In this document: positions 1 through 8,662 of the stretch, piece after piece
How the letters are laid out: the number at the start of each line of letters is the position of its first letter
Numbering within the stretch: position 1 is the stretch's first letter
Source: Variovorax paradoxus NBRC 15149
GTDB lineage: Bacteria; Pseudomonadota; Gammaproteobacteria; Burkholderiales; Burkholderiaceae_C
Assembly (NCBI RefSeq): GCF_001591365.1
Contig: NZ_BCUT01000001.1
Coordinates: 1,240,001 to 1,304,000, forward strand
Direction: 5' to 3'
Length of the DNA stretch: 64,000 nucleotides
Program-made: the position numbers and the translations under genes
The notes under the pieces: generated by a model
Seen by the model: only the letters and a program-made list of their open reading frames with translations
Databases searched by the model: none
Told to the model about the DNA's origin: nothing

Positions 1-575
1 ATGTCGGTTTCGATGAAGCCCGGCGCCACGCAGTTGACCGTGATGCTGCGGCTGCCCAGCTCGCGCGCCAGTGCGCGGGTCATGCCCGCCACGCCGGCCT
101 TGGCTGCCGCGTAGTTGGCCTGGCCGGCATTGCCGGACGCCCCCACCACGCTCGTGATGCTGATGATGCGGCCGTAGCGCTGCTTCATCATCGGGCGGAT
201 CACCGCGCGCGAGAGGCGGAAGACGGCCTTGAGATTGGTGTCGAGCACCGCGTCCCAGTCGTCGTCCTTCATGCGCATGGCGAGCGTGTCGCGCGTGATG
301 CCGGCGTTGTTGACCAGCACGTGGATCGCGCCGTAGGCCTTCACGATCTCGTCGATCAGCGCCTCGACCGCGACGGCGTCGTTCACGTCGAGCGCACGCC
401 CGCGGCCGTCGAAGGCGCTGAGCGCCGAAGTGATCTTGGCGGCGCTGTCGTCGGTGGTGCCGGTGCCGACCACTTTGAGGCCGCGCTGCGCGAGCTCGAG
501 CGCGATGGCCGCGCCGATGCCGCGCGATGCGCCGGTGACCAGGGCGACCTGCCCTTCGAATTTGGGAATGCTCAT
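1..575 (-). CDS. fabG: 3-oxoacyl-[ACP] reductase FabG (3' end outside window)
   Basis: Reduces 3-oxoacyl-ACP with NADPH in fatty-acid elongation in the cytoplasm. About 191 N-terminal residues are present; the family is about 247 long, so roughly 55 C-terminal residues lie beyond base 1. Visible are the Rossmann motif TGASRGIG (residues 14-21), NNAG near 89-92 and the catalytic Ser142, Tyr155, Lys159 set of classical SDRs. The last residues read IETDM, typical of FabG. The ATG at 575 starts MSIPKFEGQV. It is the last visible gene of the plsX-fabH-fabD-fabG run, where acpP and fabF would be expected next. The identification is secure. Confidence 0.96.
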   Translation of the reverse strand, partial: MSIPKFEGQVALVTGASRGIGAAIALELAQRGLKVVGTGTTDDSAAKITSALSAFDGRGRALDVNDAVAVEALIDEIVKAYGAIHVLVNNAGITRDTLAMRMKDDDWDAVLDTNLKAVFRLSRAVIRPMMKQRYGRIISITSVVGASGNAGQANYAAAKAGVAGMTRALARELGSRSITVNCVAPGFIETD

Positions 576-601
576 AAAAGAAGTGTCTGGGCCCGCACCG
601 T

Positions 602-1555
602 TCAGCCGGCGAGCGATTGTCGGGTGTCCGCGAGCGTTGCCGGGTCGTACACCGACGCGGCTTCCAGCTCGGGGGCGATGCGCTTGACCATGCCGGCCAG
701 CACCTTGCCCGGCCCGCACTCGATGATGGAGGCTACGCCGCGCAGTTTCAAGGCCTGCACGCTTTCGACCCAGCGAACCGGGCCGGCGGCCTGGCGCACC
801 AGGGCGTCGCGGATGCGCGCGGGATCGGTCTCGACCGCCACGTCGATGTTGTTCAGCACCGGAATCTGCGGGGGCGCCAATGTGAGGGTGGCGAGCTTTT
901 CGCGCAGCGCCTCGGCGGCCGGCTTCATCAGGCTCGAATGGAATGGCGCCGACACCGGCAGCAGCAGCGCGCGCTTGGCCCCGCCGGCCTTGAGCAGCTC
1001 GCAGGCCTTGTCGACGGCTGCCTTGCTGCCGGCGATCACGGTCTGCATCGGATCGTTGAAATTCACCGCCTCGACGATCTCGGCGCTGCCTGCACCGAAG
1101 GACGCCGTGGCTTCCGCGCAGCCCGCCACCACCTTGGCGGCTTCCATGCCCAGCACCGCCGCCATGGCGCCCACGCCGACCGGCACGGCCTGCTGCATGG
1201 CCCGCGCGCGAAAACGCACCAGCGGCGCGGCCTGCGCGAGCGTCAGCACGCCGGACGCAACCAGCGCCGAATATTCACCGAGCGAATGTCCCGCCACCAC
1301 CGACGGGGTGGGCCCGCCTTCGGCCAGCCAGGCGCGCCACGCGGCGACGCCAGCCACAAGCATCACCGGCTGGGTGTTGGTGGTCAGCGCCAGTTCTTCC
1401 TTCGGGCCGTTCTTGATCAGCCCGCCGATGTCTTCGCCCAGTGCTTCGGAGGCTTCGCGCAGGGTTTCGGCCACGGCCGGGTGATCGCCCCACGCATCGA
1501 GCATGCCGACGGCCTGGGAGCCCTGGCCCGGGAAGACAAAAGCAAAGGATTTCAT
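602..1555 (-). CDS. fabD: Malonyl-CoA:ACP transacylase FabD
   Basis: Transfers malonyl groups from CoA to acyl carrier protein, supplying extender units for fatty-acid synthesis. The 317-residue protein opens with the family signature FVFPGQGSQ and carries the nucleophile Ser91 in GHSLGEYSAL and the partner His206 in SAPFHSS. I place the start at the ATG at 1555 (MKSFAFVFPGQG). A TTG nine bases upstream would add only MIK and looks spurious. It lies between fabH (52 bases upstream) and fabG (26 bases downstream) on the same strand, so all three are probably co-transcribed. Confidence 0.97.
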   Translation of the reverse strand: MKSFAFVFPGQGSQAVGMLDAWGDHPAVAETLREASEALGEDIGGLIKNGPKEELALTTNTQPVMLVAGVAAWRAWLAEGGPTPSVVAGHSLGEYSALVASGVLTLAQAAPLVRFRARAMQQAVPVGVGAMAAVLGMEAAKVVAGCAEATASFGAGSAEIVEAVNFNDPMQTVIAGSKAAVDKACELLKAGGAKRALLLPVSAPFHSSLMKPAAEALREKLATLTLAPPQIPVLNNIDVAVETDPARIRDALVRQAAGPVRWVESVQALKLRGVASIIECGPGKVLAGMVKRIAPELEAASVYDPATLADTRQSLAG

Positions 1556-1607
1556 TTTTATCAAAAGCGTCGTGTCGCATCGCAGCCCGAAGGGGCATTG
1601 CCATGCA

Positions 1608-2585
1608 CTACAGATTCAATAGCACCGCGCCCCAGGTGAAGCCGCCGCCCACGCCTTCCAGCATGACGGTTTCGCCCTTCTTCACCTTGCCGGACCGCAC
1701 GGCCTCGTCGAGCGCCAGCGGAATCGAGGCGGCCGAGGTGTTGCCATGCTCGTTGACGGTGACGATGAGTTTTTCGCGCGGAAGCTTCAGCTTCTTGGCC
1801 GTGCCTTCCATGATGCGGATGTTGGCCTGGTGCGGAATGAGCCAGTCGATGTCGGCCTCGGTCTTGCCCGCCTTTGCGAGCGTGGCACGCGCGGCGTCCT
1901 CGAGCACGCGCACCGCGAGCTTGAACACGGCCTGTCCGTCCATGTGCAGCAGCGGCGTGCCCAGCACGTTGCCGCCGGAGACGTGGCCCGGCACGCAAAG
2001 GATGCCGACGTGCTTGCCGTCCGCATGCAGGTCGCTCGCCAGGATGCCCGGCTCCTCGCTGGCCTCGAGCACCACGGCGCCGGCGCCGTCGCCGAACAGC
2101 ACGCAGGTGGTGCGGTCGTTGAAATCGAGGATGCGCGAGAACACTTCGGCGCCCACCACCAGCGCGCAGCGCGCGGTGCCGGTGCGGATCATCGCGTCGG
2201 CCACGGTCAGCGCATAGACGAAGCCGCTGCAGACCGCCTGGACGTCGAAAGCCGGGCAGCCGGCCACGCCGAGCTTGTTCTGGAGAATGGCCGCCGACGA
2301 CGGAAACACCATGTCCGGCGTCGAGGTCGCGACGATGATCAGGTCGATGTCTTCGGCCTTGCGGCCCGCGGCTTCGAGTGCGTGCCTCGCGGCCTCGAGG
2401 GCGAGATCGCTGCTCGTGACCTCGGGCGCCGCGAAGTGCCGCGCGTGGATGCCGGTGCGCTCGACGATCCACTGGTCCGAGGTTTCGATGCCGCGCGTTG
2501 CCAATTCCTTGGCAAGGTCGTCATTGGTCACCCGGCGCGGCGGCAGGTAGCTGCCGGTGCCGGTGATGCGTGAATAAGAGCTCAT
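1608..2585 (-). CDS. fabH: 3-oxoacyl-ACP synthase III FabH
   Basis: Condenses acetyl-CoA with malonyl-ACP, the first step of the fatty-acid elongation cycle. The 325-residue protein has the complete KAS III triad: Cys119 in DVQAVCSGF, His252 in [10 protein letters not shown] and Asn282 in [10 protein letters not shown], plus the GDGAGA loop near 166-171. The ATG at 2585 overlaps the plsX stop by one base (TGATG), implying translational coupling. A TTG one codon upstream is a less likely start. Length and motifs are ordinary for the family. Confidence 0.97.
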   Translation of the reverse strand: MSSYSRITGTGSYLPPRRVTNDDLAKELATRGIETSDQWIVERTGIHARHFAAPEVTSSDLALEAARHALEAAGRKAEDIDLIIVATSTPDMVFPSSAAILQNKLGVAGCPAFDVQAVCSGFVYALTVADAMIRTGTARCALVVGAEVFSRILDFNDRTTCVLFGDGAGAVVLEASEEPGILASDLHADGKHVGILCVPGHVSGGNVLGTPLLHMDGQAVFKLAVRVLEDAARATLAKAGKTEADIDWLIPHQANIRIMEGTAKKLKLPREKLIVTVNEHGNTSAASIPLALDEAVRSGKVKKGETVMLEGVGGGFTWGAVLLNL

Positions 2586-3682
2586 CAAACGTGAAGGGCC
2601 GTCGCGTCGGCTGGCACCGCGGGCTCCTGCCGCGCGAGCAATGGCGCGGCGTGAGCGATGCGGGCCCGCACGCGATCGAGCAGGTTGTTGCGAGCGGCAT
2701 CATAAGCGCGATCCAGCGCATGCCCGAAAGCCACTTCGTCAGCCGAGCCATGGCTCTTGAAAACCAGGCCGCGCAGGCCCAGCAGCGCCGCTCCGTTGTA
2801 GCGACGGTGATCGAGCCGGTTTTTAAACGCTTTTAGAACCGGATAGGCAACAATTGCTGCGGCCTTCGTGAAAATGCTCCGCGAGAATTCGACGCGAATG
2901 AACTCGCCGATCATCGAGGCCACGCCTTCGCTGGCCTTCAGTGCCACATTTCCGACAAAACCGTCACATACGACGATATCTGTCGTGCCCTTGAAAATAT
3001 CGTTACCTTCGACGTTGCCGTAGAAGTTCAGATCCTTCGAGTTGGCAGCCGTACGCAGCAGTTGGCTGGCCTTTTTGATTGTTTCGCTGCCCTTGATGGC
3101 TTCTTCGCCGATGTTGAGCAGGCCGACCGAAGGCGCCTCGTTGCCCGTGAGCGCCGATACCAGCGCGGAACCGAGCACCGCGAACTGGAGCAGGTCTTCC
3201 GCGTCGCAGTCGACGTTGGCACCCAGGTCGAGCACCGTGGTGGCGCCGCCCTTGGCGTTTGGAAGCTGGGGCGCGATGGCGGGGCGGTCGATGCCTTCGA
3301 GCGTCTTGAGCAGGTAGCGGGCAATGGCCATGAGGGCGCCCGTGTTGCCGGCCGAGATGGCCGCCTGGGCGGCGCCATCCTTGACCTGCTGGATCGCGAT
3401 GCGCATCGAAGAATCCTTCTTCTTGCGCAGGGCGATTTCGATCGGGTCATCCATGCCCACCACTTCGCTGGCCGCGACGATGCGGGCACGCGGATGCGCA
3501 GCAAAGCCCGCCAGCGCCGCCGGCGCACCAACCAGCAGCAACGAGGCTTCGCTGTGCCGCTCGAGGAACGCGCGGCAGGCCGCAAGCGTGACGCGCGGCC
3601 CATGATCGCCTCCCATGCAATCCACGGCGAGCGTGATTGCGGAAGGCGCAGCAGTGGATTCGGGGGAAGAAGGCGTAGCCAT
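2585..3682 (-). CDS. plsX: Phosphate acyltransferase PlsX
   Basis: Makes acyl-phosphate from acyl-ACP, the first committed step from fatty-acid to phospholipid synthesis, acting at the inner face of the membrane. The 365-residue protein begins with a short polar extension and then [12 protein letters not shown], the N-terminal signature of PlsX; the SAGNTGALM motif follows. The ATG at 3682 starts [10 protein letters not shown]. There is no obvious Shine-Dalgarno sequence, and a strong hairpin ends only nine bases upstream (see the rpmF/plsX hairpin entry). The stop overlaps fabH. Confidence 0.96.
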   Translation of the reverse strand: MATPSSPESTAAPSAITLAVDCMGGDHGPRVTLAACRAFLERHSEASLLLVGAPAALAGFAAHPRARIVAASEVVGMDDPIEIALRKKKDSSMRIAIQQVKDGAAQAAISAGNTGALMAIARYLLKTLEGIDRPAIAPQLPNAKGGATTVLDLGANVDCDAEDLLQFAVLGSALVSALTGNEAPSVGLLNIGEEAIKGSETIKKASQLLRTAANSKDLNFYGNVEGNDIFKGTTDIVVCDGFVGNVALKASEGVASMIGEFIRVEFSRSIFTKAAAIVAYPVLKAFKNRLDHRRYNGAALLGLRGLVFKSHGSADEVAFGHALDRAYDAARNNLLDRVRARIAHAAPLLARQEPAVPADATALHV

Positions 3683-3690
3683 CAAAACAA

Positions 3691-3725
3691 AGGCCCGACG
3701 CTACGGCAAAAGTAGCTTCGGGCCT
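3691..3725 (-). terminator. Terminator-like hairpin between rpmF and plsX
   Basis: AGGCCCGA (3691-3698) pairs with TCGGGCCT (3718-3725). An inner stem, GCTAC (3700-3704) with GTAGC (3712-3716), closes a seven-base loop, separated from the outer stem by a single C/T mismatch. Read on the minus strand, the 13-bp stem is followed at once by TTTGTTTTG. That is the layout of an intrinsic terminator, yet it lies inside an operon and the plsX ATG begins nine bases further on. Partial termination, transcript processing or control of plsX translation are all possible. Confidence 0.7.
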
Positions 3726-3743
3726 CGGCCTTGGGATGCGAGA

Positions 3744-3926
3744 TCAGGCTTCGGACTTGTTCTTGAGCACCTGGCGGCCACGGTAGAAACCGTTGGGGCT
3801 GATGTGGTGGCGCAGGTGCGTTTCGCCAGTGGTCGGCTCAACGGCAATGCCGGGCACGACCAGCGCATTGTGGGAACGGTGCATGCCGCGCTTGGAAGGC
3901 GACTTCTTGTTTTGCTGGACGGCCAT
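3744..3926 (-). CDS. rpmF: 50S ribosomal protein L32
   Basis: A small structural protein of the large ribosomal subunit. It is 60 residues long and starts [20 protein letters not shown], the classic L32 N-terminus, ending [15 protein letters not shown]. The ATG at 3926 is chosen because the longer in-frame extension to 3995 resembles no L32 protein. The four-cysteine zinc site found in some L32 proteins is absent. The gene sits between yceD and plsX, as in many proteobacteria, linking ribosome and membrane synthesis. Confidence 0.97.
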   Translation of the reverse strand: MAVQQNKKSPSKRGMHRSHNALVVPGIAVEPTTGETHLRHHISPNGFYRGRQVLKNKSEA

Positions 3927-4072
3927 GATGGCTCCTGGACTGTTAGGTGAGTGATTGGATGCGCTCTCTTGCGGTGGCAATCCAGGGGCATGCATGGAAT
4001 GCCCTTACCTGTCTTGCTGCTCACGGCGGCGCGCGCGAAGCCCATGATTATAGCCCAGGTGCCGAGAAAGGG

Positions 4073-4630
4073 CTACTTGCCCTCTTCCGGCTTGCGCGAA
4101 CGCAACGCCCCGAGCACCGCGAAAGGGTTCGGCTTGGCCTCTTCGGCCGCCTGGAAGTCGTCGTCGCTGGACGAGAGCCGCACCGGGACCGGGCAGACCT
4201 CGTGCACGGGCATGACGGGAATCTCCATCAGGAGTTCGTCTTCGATCAGGGTGGGCAGGTCGAAGTCCCGGCTCACGACGAGCAGGTCTTCCTCGGATTC
4301 CTCGTCTTCGGCTTCCGCCGTCGCCTCGTCGGCGACGAAACGGAACCAGCGGTCCACCACCAATGGCGTCTCCACAGGCGTCAGGCAGCGCTGGCAGGTC
4401 AGCGGCACGGTCGCGTCGGCTTCCAGATGGAGCCAGGGCACGGCTTTGCCATCGGCGCCCGGGCGCTCTTCGCCGGTCGCCGTCCAGCGGACCACGGCAT
4501 CGGGCGCCGGGGCCGCCAGTTCGGCGGCAAGGCGCACACAGTTGGGCACCGGGTCGGTGGCGCCAAGGGTGGCGGCAGCGGCGGCAAAGCCGGCCACGTC
4601 GAGCCGTTGGGGGGCAAATTCTCTCTTCAT
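4073..4630 (-). CDS. yceD: YceD/DUF177 family protein
   Basis: The 185-residue protein is of the DUF177 family, nearly always encoded just before rpmF. Relatives are implicated in 23S rRNA or large-subunit accumulation, but the biochemical activity is not settled. A CQRC motif lies near residues 99-102 (TVPLTCQRCLTPVET), followed by a very acidic stretch rich in Glu and Asp near 122-133. It starts at the ATG at 4630 with MKREFAPQRL. It is first in the yceD-rpmF-plsX-fab run and divergent from maf; its stop is 146 bases from rpmF. Confidence 0.9.
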   Translation of the reverse strand: MKREFAPQRLDVAGFAAAAATLGATDPVPNCVRLAAELAAPAPDAVVRWTATGEERPGADGKAVPWLHLEADATVPLTCQRCLTPVETPLVVDRWFRFVADEATAEAEDEESEEDLLVVSRDFDLPTLIEDELLMEIPVMPVHEVCPVPVRLSSSDDDFQAAEEAKPNPFAVLGALRSRKPEEGK

Positions 4631-4713
4631 CCACGCCAGTCTAGCGCGCCGGCCGCTTCACCGCCCCAAAGGCATGCCTGAGGGTTTTGCGCGGCTCCCG
4701 CACAATCTGGCCC

Positions 4714-5295
4714 ATGCAACGCCCCTTGATCCTCGCCTCGACCTCGCGCTACCGGCGCGAACTGCTGAACCGCCTGCACCTGCCCTTCGATGTACAACCG
4801 CCTGAAGTCGACGAAACGGCGCTGGACGGTGAAACGCCGCGCGAGCTGGCCGAGCGGCTGGCGCTCGAAAAGGCCCGCGCCGTGGCCGCCCGCTTTCCCG
4901 AAGCCGTGGTCATCGGCTCGGACCAGGTGGCCGAGCTGGCGGGCGAGGCGCTCGGCAAGCCCGGCGACCACGCGCGCGCCACGGCCCAGCTGCGCCGGAT
5001 GCGCGGCCAGACGCTGGTGTTCCAGACCGCGGTGGCCGTCGTCTGCGAGGCCACCGGTTTCGTCCAGCGCGACCTGGCGCCGGTGCGGGTGGTGTTCCGC
5101 GAACTCAGCGACGCGGCCATCGAGCAGTACCTGCAGGCCGAGCAGCCCTACGATTGCGCAGGCAGCGCGAAGAGCGAGGGCCTCGGCATCGCCCTGCTGA
5201 GCGCGATCGACAGCGACGACCCGACGGCCCTGGTCGGCCTGCCCTTGATCCGCACCTGCCGGATGCTGCGCGCCGCGGGGGTCGAACTCCTGTGA
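4714..5295 (+). CDS. yceF: Maf-family nucleotide pyrophosphatase, YceF (m7GTP) type
   Basis: Hydrolyses modified nucleoside triphosphates to monophosphates, a housecleaning role. The 193-residue protein starts with LILASTSRYRRELLNRL, the Maf substrate loop, and carries GSDQVAEL with its catalytic Asp near residue 70. YDCAGSAKSEGLGIALL is characteristic of the YceF subgroup, which prefers 7-methyl-GTP. The ATG at 4714 fits the family; upstream in-frame codons give no homologous sequence. It is divergent from yceD, as in Escherichia coli, and its TGA overlaps the GTG start of the next gene. Confidence 0.92.
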   Translation: MQRPLILASTSRYRRELLNRLHLPFDVQPPEVDETALDGETPRELAERLALEKARAVAARFPEAVVIGSDQVAELAGEALGKPGDHARATAQLRRMRGQTLVFQTAVAVVCEATGFVQRDLAPVRVVFRELSDAAIEQYLQAEQPYDCAGSAKSEGLGIALLSAIDSDDPTALVGLPLIRTCRMLRAAGVELL

Positions 5296-6056
5296 CGCAC
5301 GGCAAGCTCTACCTCGTTCCCGCGCCGCTCGACTTCGGCTGCGACACCCAGGCGCCGCTGCAGGACGCCCTGCCCCTGGGCACGATCCAGGCCGCTGCCG
5401 GGATCACCCACTGGATCTGCGAGAACGCCAAGTCGGCCCGCGCCTACCTGAAGCGGATCGATGCCGTCGCGCCGCTGGCGGCGCCGCTGCAGGCGCAGGA
5501 CATCCGCGAACTGCCGCGCGAGGTGCACAAGAAGGGCGACCACGCCGGCCAGTTCGACGCCCGGCCGCTGCTGGCCGCCGCGCTCGAAGGCCACGACATC
5601 GGCCTGCTGAGCGAGGCCGGCATGCCGGCGGTGGCCGATCCCGGCTCCTCGGTGGCGCGCGCCGCGCACGACCTGGGCATTGCCGTGGTGCCGCTCACCG
5701 GCCCCGTCTCGCTGCTGCTGGCACTGGCCGCAAGCGGCCTCAACGGGCAGAACTTCGCCTTCGTCGGCTACCTGCCGCAGGACGCCGGCGAGCGCCAGGT
5801 GCGCATCCGCGAGCTCGAGGCGCTGGCGCTCAAGACAGGCCAGACGCAGCTGTTCATCGAGACGCCCTATCGCAACGCGGCGCTGCTGCAGGCGCTGGTG
5901 CAGACGCTGCAGCACAACACCCGGCTCGCGGTGGCGCGCGGCCTCACGCTCGCCAGCGCCCACGTGCGCAGCGAAACCGTGAAATCCTGGCGCGCCAAGG
6001 CGCAGCCGGGCACATTGGACGAACGCCTGCCTGCCGTGTTCGCGATCGGGCGTTGA
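5292..6056 (+). CDS. RsmI-like SAM-dependent methyltransferase (tetrapyrrole methylase fold)
   Basis: The 254-residue protein is of the family that includes RsmI, which 2'-O-methylates 16S rRNA C1402. The SAM-site region GLLSEAGMPAVADPGSS and the loop PLTGPVSLLLALAASGL are clear, and VGYLP follows as in RsmI. It is shorter than E. coli RsmI (286 residues), and the N-terminus HGKLYLVPAPLDFGCDTQ lacks the usual VATPIGN box. It therefore looks like the second, RsmI-like paralogue seen in beta-proteobacteria rather than RsmI itself. The GTG start at 5292 overlaps the maf stop (GTGA), so the two are coupled. Confidence 0.82.
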   Translation: MTHGKLYLVPAPLDFGCDTQAPLQDALPLGTIQAAAGITHWICENAKSARAYLKRIDAVAPLAAPLQAQDIRELPREVHKKGDHAGQFDARPLLAAALEGHDIGLLSEAGMPAVADPGSSVARAAHDLGIAVVPLTGPVSLLLALAASGLNGQNFAFVGYLPQDAGERQVRIRELEALALKTGQTQLFIETPYRNAALLQALVQTLQHNTRLAVARGLTLASAHVRSETVKSWRAKAQPGTLDERLPAVFAIGR

Positions 6057-6058
6057 CG

Positions 6059-7213
6059 ATGGGAGTGACCGCCGGCACGCGCTGGGCCTCGCGTGCGCAA
6101 TTCTTTTCGTCCGGATTCATCTTTGCGACCTGGGGCGTCCACGTTCCGACGGTCAAGGCGCACTACGGCATCGACGAGGCCGAGCTCGGGCTGGCGCTGC
6201 TCGCGGCCGGCGCCGGCGCGATGTTCGGGCTGACCAGCGCCGGCCGCTGGATCGGCCGCCACGGCCCGCGGCGCATGGCTGCGCTCTGCGGCTCTATCTA
6301 CGCCCTGCTGCTCGCCGGCCTGATCGCGATGCCGGGCTATCCTTTTCTTTTGGCGTTGCTGGCGGCCTTCGGCCTTGTGACCAGCGTGTTCGACGTGGCC
6401 ATCAACACCGAGGCGGCGCAGCTCGAGCTGCGCGGCGGCAAGCCCCTGATGAGCGGCATGCACGGCATGTTCAGCCTGGGCGGCATGGCCGGCGCCGCGA
6501 GCGGCAGCGCAGCGCTGGCAGCCGGGCTCGGCGCACAGGCGCATCTGCTCTGGGTGGCGGCGGCGATGGTGCTGGTGGTTGCCTGCTCCTCGATGCACAT
6601 GCTGCCCAAGCCGCCCGTTGCGAGCGATGCGGCCCCGGCAGACCATCGCTTCCGGCTGCCCCGCGGCACGCTGGCGGTGCTTGGCGTGCTCGCCGCGCTG
6701 GGCCTGATTGCCGAGGGCGCCATCTACGACTGGAGCGTGCTCTACATGCAGCAGGAACTCGGCAGTCCGCAAAAGCAGGCCGCGCTGGCCTACGCGAGCT
6801 TCTCCGCCGCCATGGCGGCCGCGCGCTTCGGCGGCGACGCCCTGCGCGCGCGCTTCTCGCCGACGGCGCTGCTGCGCGGCAGCGGCATTCTTGCGGCGGC
6901 GGCCATGGCGCTGGTGCTGCTGACCGACCTGCCCTGGCTCGCGCTGGTCGGCTTCGCGGGCGTCGGCATCGGTTTTGCGAACGTGGTGCCGATCCTGTTC
7001 GGCGCCTCGGCGCGCGTGCCCGGCGTCGAGCCCGCCATCGGCATTGCCGCCGTCTCGGCCGTGGCCTACCTGGGTTTCATGGCCGGCCCGGCGGTGATCG
7101 GGCTGCTCGCGCGGGCCAGTTCGCTGACGGCCGCGCTCTATGTGGTCGTGGTGTTTGCCGCGGCGCTGGCGGCGTCGGCCCGCTTCACGGGCGACGAGAG
7201 CCGCCGCGCCTGA
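6059..7213 (+). CDS. MFS transporter (YbjJ-like)
   Basis: A 384-residue inner-membrane carrier with about twelve hydrophobic segments. FIFATWGVHVPTVKAHYGI after the first helix and GRWIGRHGPRR in the loop between helices 2 and 3 match the YbjJ group of the major facilitator superfamily; the substrate is unknown. The ATG at 6059 follows the methyltransferase stop by two bases, so it is the third gene of a maf-methyltransferase-MFS transcription unit. It converges on the S49 peptidase gene. Confidence 0.8.
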   Translation: MGVTAGTRWASRAQFFSSGFIFATWGVHVPTVKAHYGIDEAELGLALLAAGAGAMFGLTSAGRWIGRHGPRRMAALCGSIYALLLAGLIAMPGYPFLLALLAAFGLVTSVFDVAINTEAAQLELRGGKPLMSGMHGMFSLGGMAGAASGSAALAAGLGAQAHLLWVAAAMVLVVACSSMHMLPKPPVASDAAPADHRFRLPRGTLAVLGVLAALGLIAEGAIYDWSVLYMQQELGSPQKQAALAYASFSAAMAAARFGGDALRARFSPTALLRGSGILAAAAMALVLLTDLPWLALVGFAGVGIGFANVVPILFGASARVPGVEPAIGIAAVSAVAYLGFMAGPAVIGLLARASSLTAALYVVVVFAAALAASARFTGDESRRA

Positions 7214-7234
7214 GACGCCTCGCCGCCGCCGGCC

Positions 7235-8278
7235 TCAGCGCAGCGCCGGCGTGGCGGACTGCAGCGAGCGCACGGTGGCCGCGCCCATGGCCGCGCCGAA
7301 TTTCTTCGCGAGCTTCTCGGCCACGTTGTCGCGCCGGGTGTAGTCGGTGACCTCTTCGGCCTTGATGACTTCACGCGCCACGAAGTCGACATTGCCCAGC
7401 TGGTCGGCCAGGCCGAACTCGACGGCCTGTTCGCCGCTCCAGAAGAGGCCGCTGAAAAGGCCCGGGGTGTCGAGCTTGAGCCGGTCGCCGCGACCGTTCT
7501 TCACCACGTTGATGAACTGCGTGTGGATCTGGTTCAGCATGGCCTGCGCATGGGCGCGCTGCGCATCGCTCATGGGGCTGAACGGGTCGAGGAAGCCCTT
7601 GTTCTCGCCGGCCGTCAGCAGCCGGCGCTCGACGCCGACCTTTTCCATCACGCCGGTGAAGCCGAAGCCGTCCATCAGCACGCCGATGCTGCCGACGATG
7701 CTGGCCTTGTCGACGAAGATCTTGTCGGTGGCAGCGGCAATGTAGTAGGCGGCCGAGGCGCAGGTTTCCTCGACCACCGCGTAGATCGGCTTCTTGTGCT
7801 TGGCCTTCAGGCGCTTGATCTCGTCGCTGATGATGCCCGCCTGCACGGGGCTTCCGCCCGGCGAATTGATCAGCAGCACGATGCCCTTGGCGCCCTCGTC
7901 CTCGAACGCGGTCTTCATGGCCGCGACCACGAATTCCGCGCTGGCGTCGCCGCCGTTGGCGATCTCGCCCTTGATCTCGACCACTGCCGTGTGGGCCGTG
8001 GTCTTGGCGGTGCTCGGCGTGCTGCGCGACATCGCGAGCCAGACCAGGAAGATGAAGAAGGCGAGCCACGACAGGCGCGTGAAGGTCTTCCAGCGGCGCG
8101 CCGCCTTTTGTTCGTTGAGCGAGGCGAAGGCGAGTTTCTCGAGCGTTGCGCGCTCCCATCCGGGACGCTGCGTGGGGTCTTTGGCCATGTTTCTCGGCGC
8201 GCCCTGCGAGGACGCAATGGGGGTGGCCGGCTCAAAAGGATCAAAACCTTCGGGTTCCGTGCGGTTCGGGTCGGTCAT
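7235..8278 (-). CDS. sppA: S49 family signal-peptide peptidase (SppA, 36K type)
   Basis: A membrane-anchored protease that degrades remnant signal peptides. It is 347 residues long, with a cytoplasmic polar tail, one signal anchor near 66-82 (FTRLSWLAFFIFLVWLA) and one S49 domain. INSPGGSPVQAG is the family signature. The Ser/Lys dyad is Ser175 (ETCASAAYY) and Lys227 (AGENKGFLDPF); their 52-residue spacing matches short SppA enzymes such as the Bacillus one. Start ATG at 8278, two bases after the Rieske gene stop. Confidence 0.9.
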   Translation of the reverse strand: MTDPNRTEPEGFDPFEPATPIASSQGAPRNMAKDPTQRPGWERATLEKLAFASLNEQKAARRWKTFTRLSWLAFFIFLVWLAMSRSTPSTAKTTAHTAVVEIKGEIANGGDASAEFVVAAMKTAFEDEGAKGIVLLINSPGGSPVQAGIISDEIKRLKAKHKKPIYAVVEETCASAAYYIAAATDKIFVDKASIVGSIGVLMDGFGFTGVMEKVGVERRLLTAGENKGFLDPFSPMSDAQRAHAQAMLNQIHTQFINVVKNGRGDRLKLDTPGLFSGLFWSGEQAVEFGLADQLGNVDFVAREVIKAEEVTDYTRRDNVAEKLAKKFGAAMGAATVRSLQSATPALR

Positions 8279-8280
8279 TG

Positions 8281-8652
8281 TCAAAAGCTCAGGGGATGGA
8301 GGTTCCAGGCAGTATGCCAGTGCACCACGCCGTCACGTTCGCTGAGGGCGATCTTCACGAGCCCGCCGCGGCACGGGCCGCCGGCGCATTCGCCGGTGTC
8401 CGGCCGGTAGACCGCACCATGGGTGGCGCACAGCAGCCACTGGCCGCTGTCGTCGAAGAAGCGGTCGGGCTGGAAATCCAGTTCCATCGCCACGTGGCTG
8501 CACCGGTTGAGATAGGCATGCGGCTGCCCCTCGAAGCGCACCGCGAAGGCCCGGCAGGTTTCGCCGCCGTAGACCACGTCGAAGGGAACGGCCCGGCTGC
8601 CTTCGACCAGGTCCGAGGCATTGCACAGGGGAATGCGCTGTTCTTCGCTCAT
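8281..8652 (-). CDS. Rieske [2Fe-2S] domain protein
   Basis: The 123-residue single-domain ferredoxin has the Rieske ligand pairs Cys51-x-His53 (RCSH) and Cys75-x-x-His78 (CATH), so a 2Fe-2S cluster with two Cys and two His ligands is expected. It has no export signal or transmembrane helix, so it is cytoplasmic, resembling the small NirD-like or ferredoxin-type Rieske proteins. The partner is not evident. It is packed between the HAD phosphatase (10 bases upstream) and the S49 peptidase, an arrangement common in Burkholderiales. Confidence 0.9.
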   Translation of the reverse strand: MSEEQRIPLCNASDLVEGSRAVPFDVVYGGETCRAFAVRFEGQPHAYLNRCSHVAMELDFQPDRFFDDSGQWLLCATHGAVYRPDTGECAGGPCRGGLVKIALSERDGVVHWHTAWNLHPLSF

Positions 8653-8662
8653 GCCGCGATTT

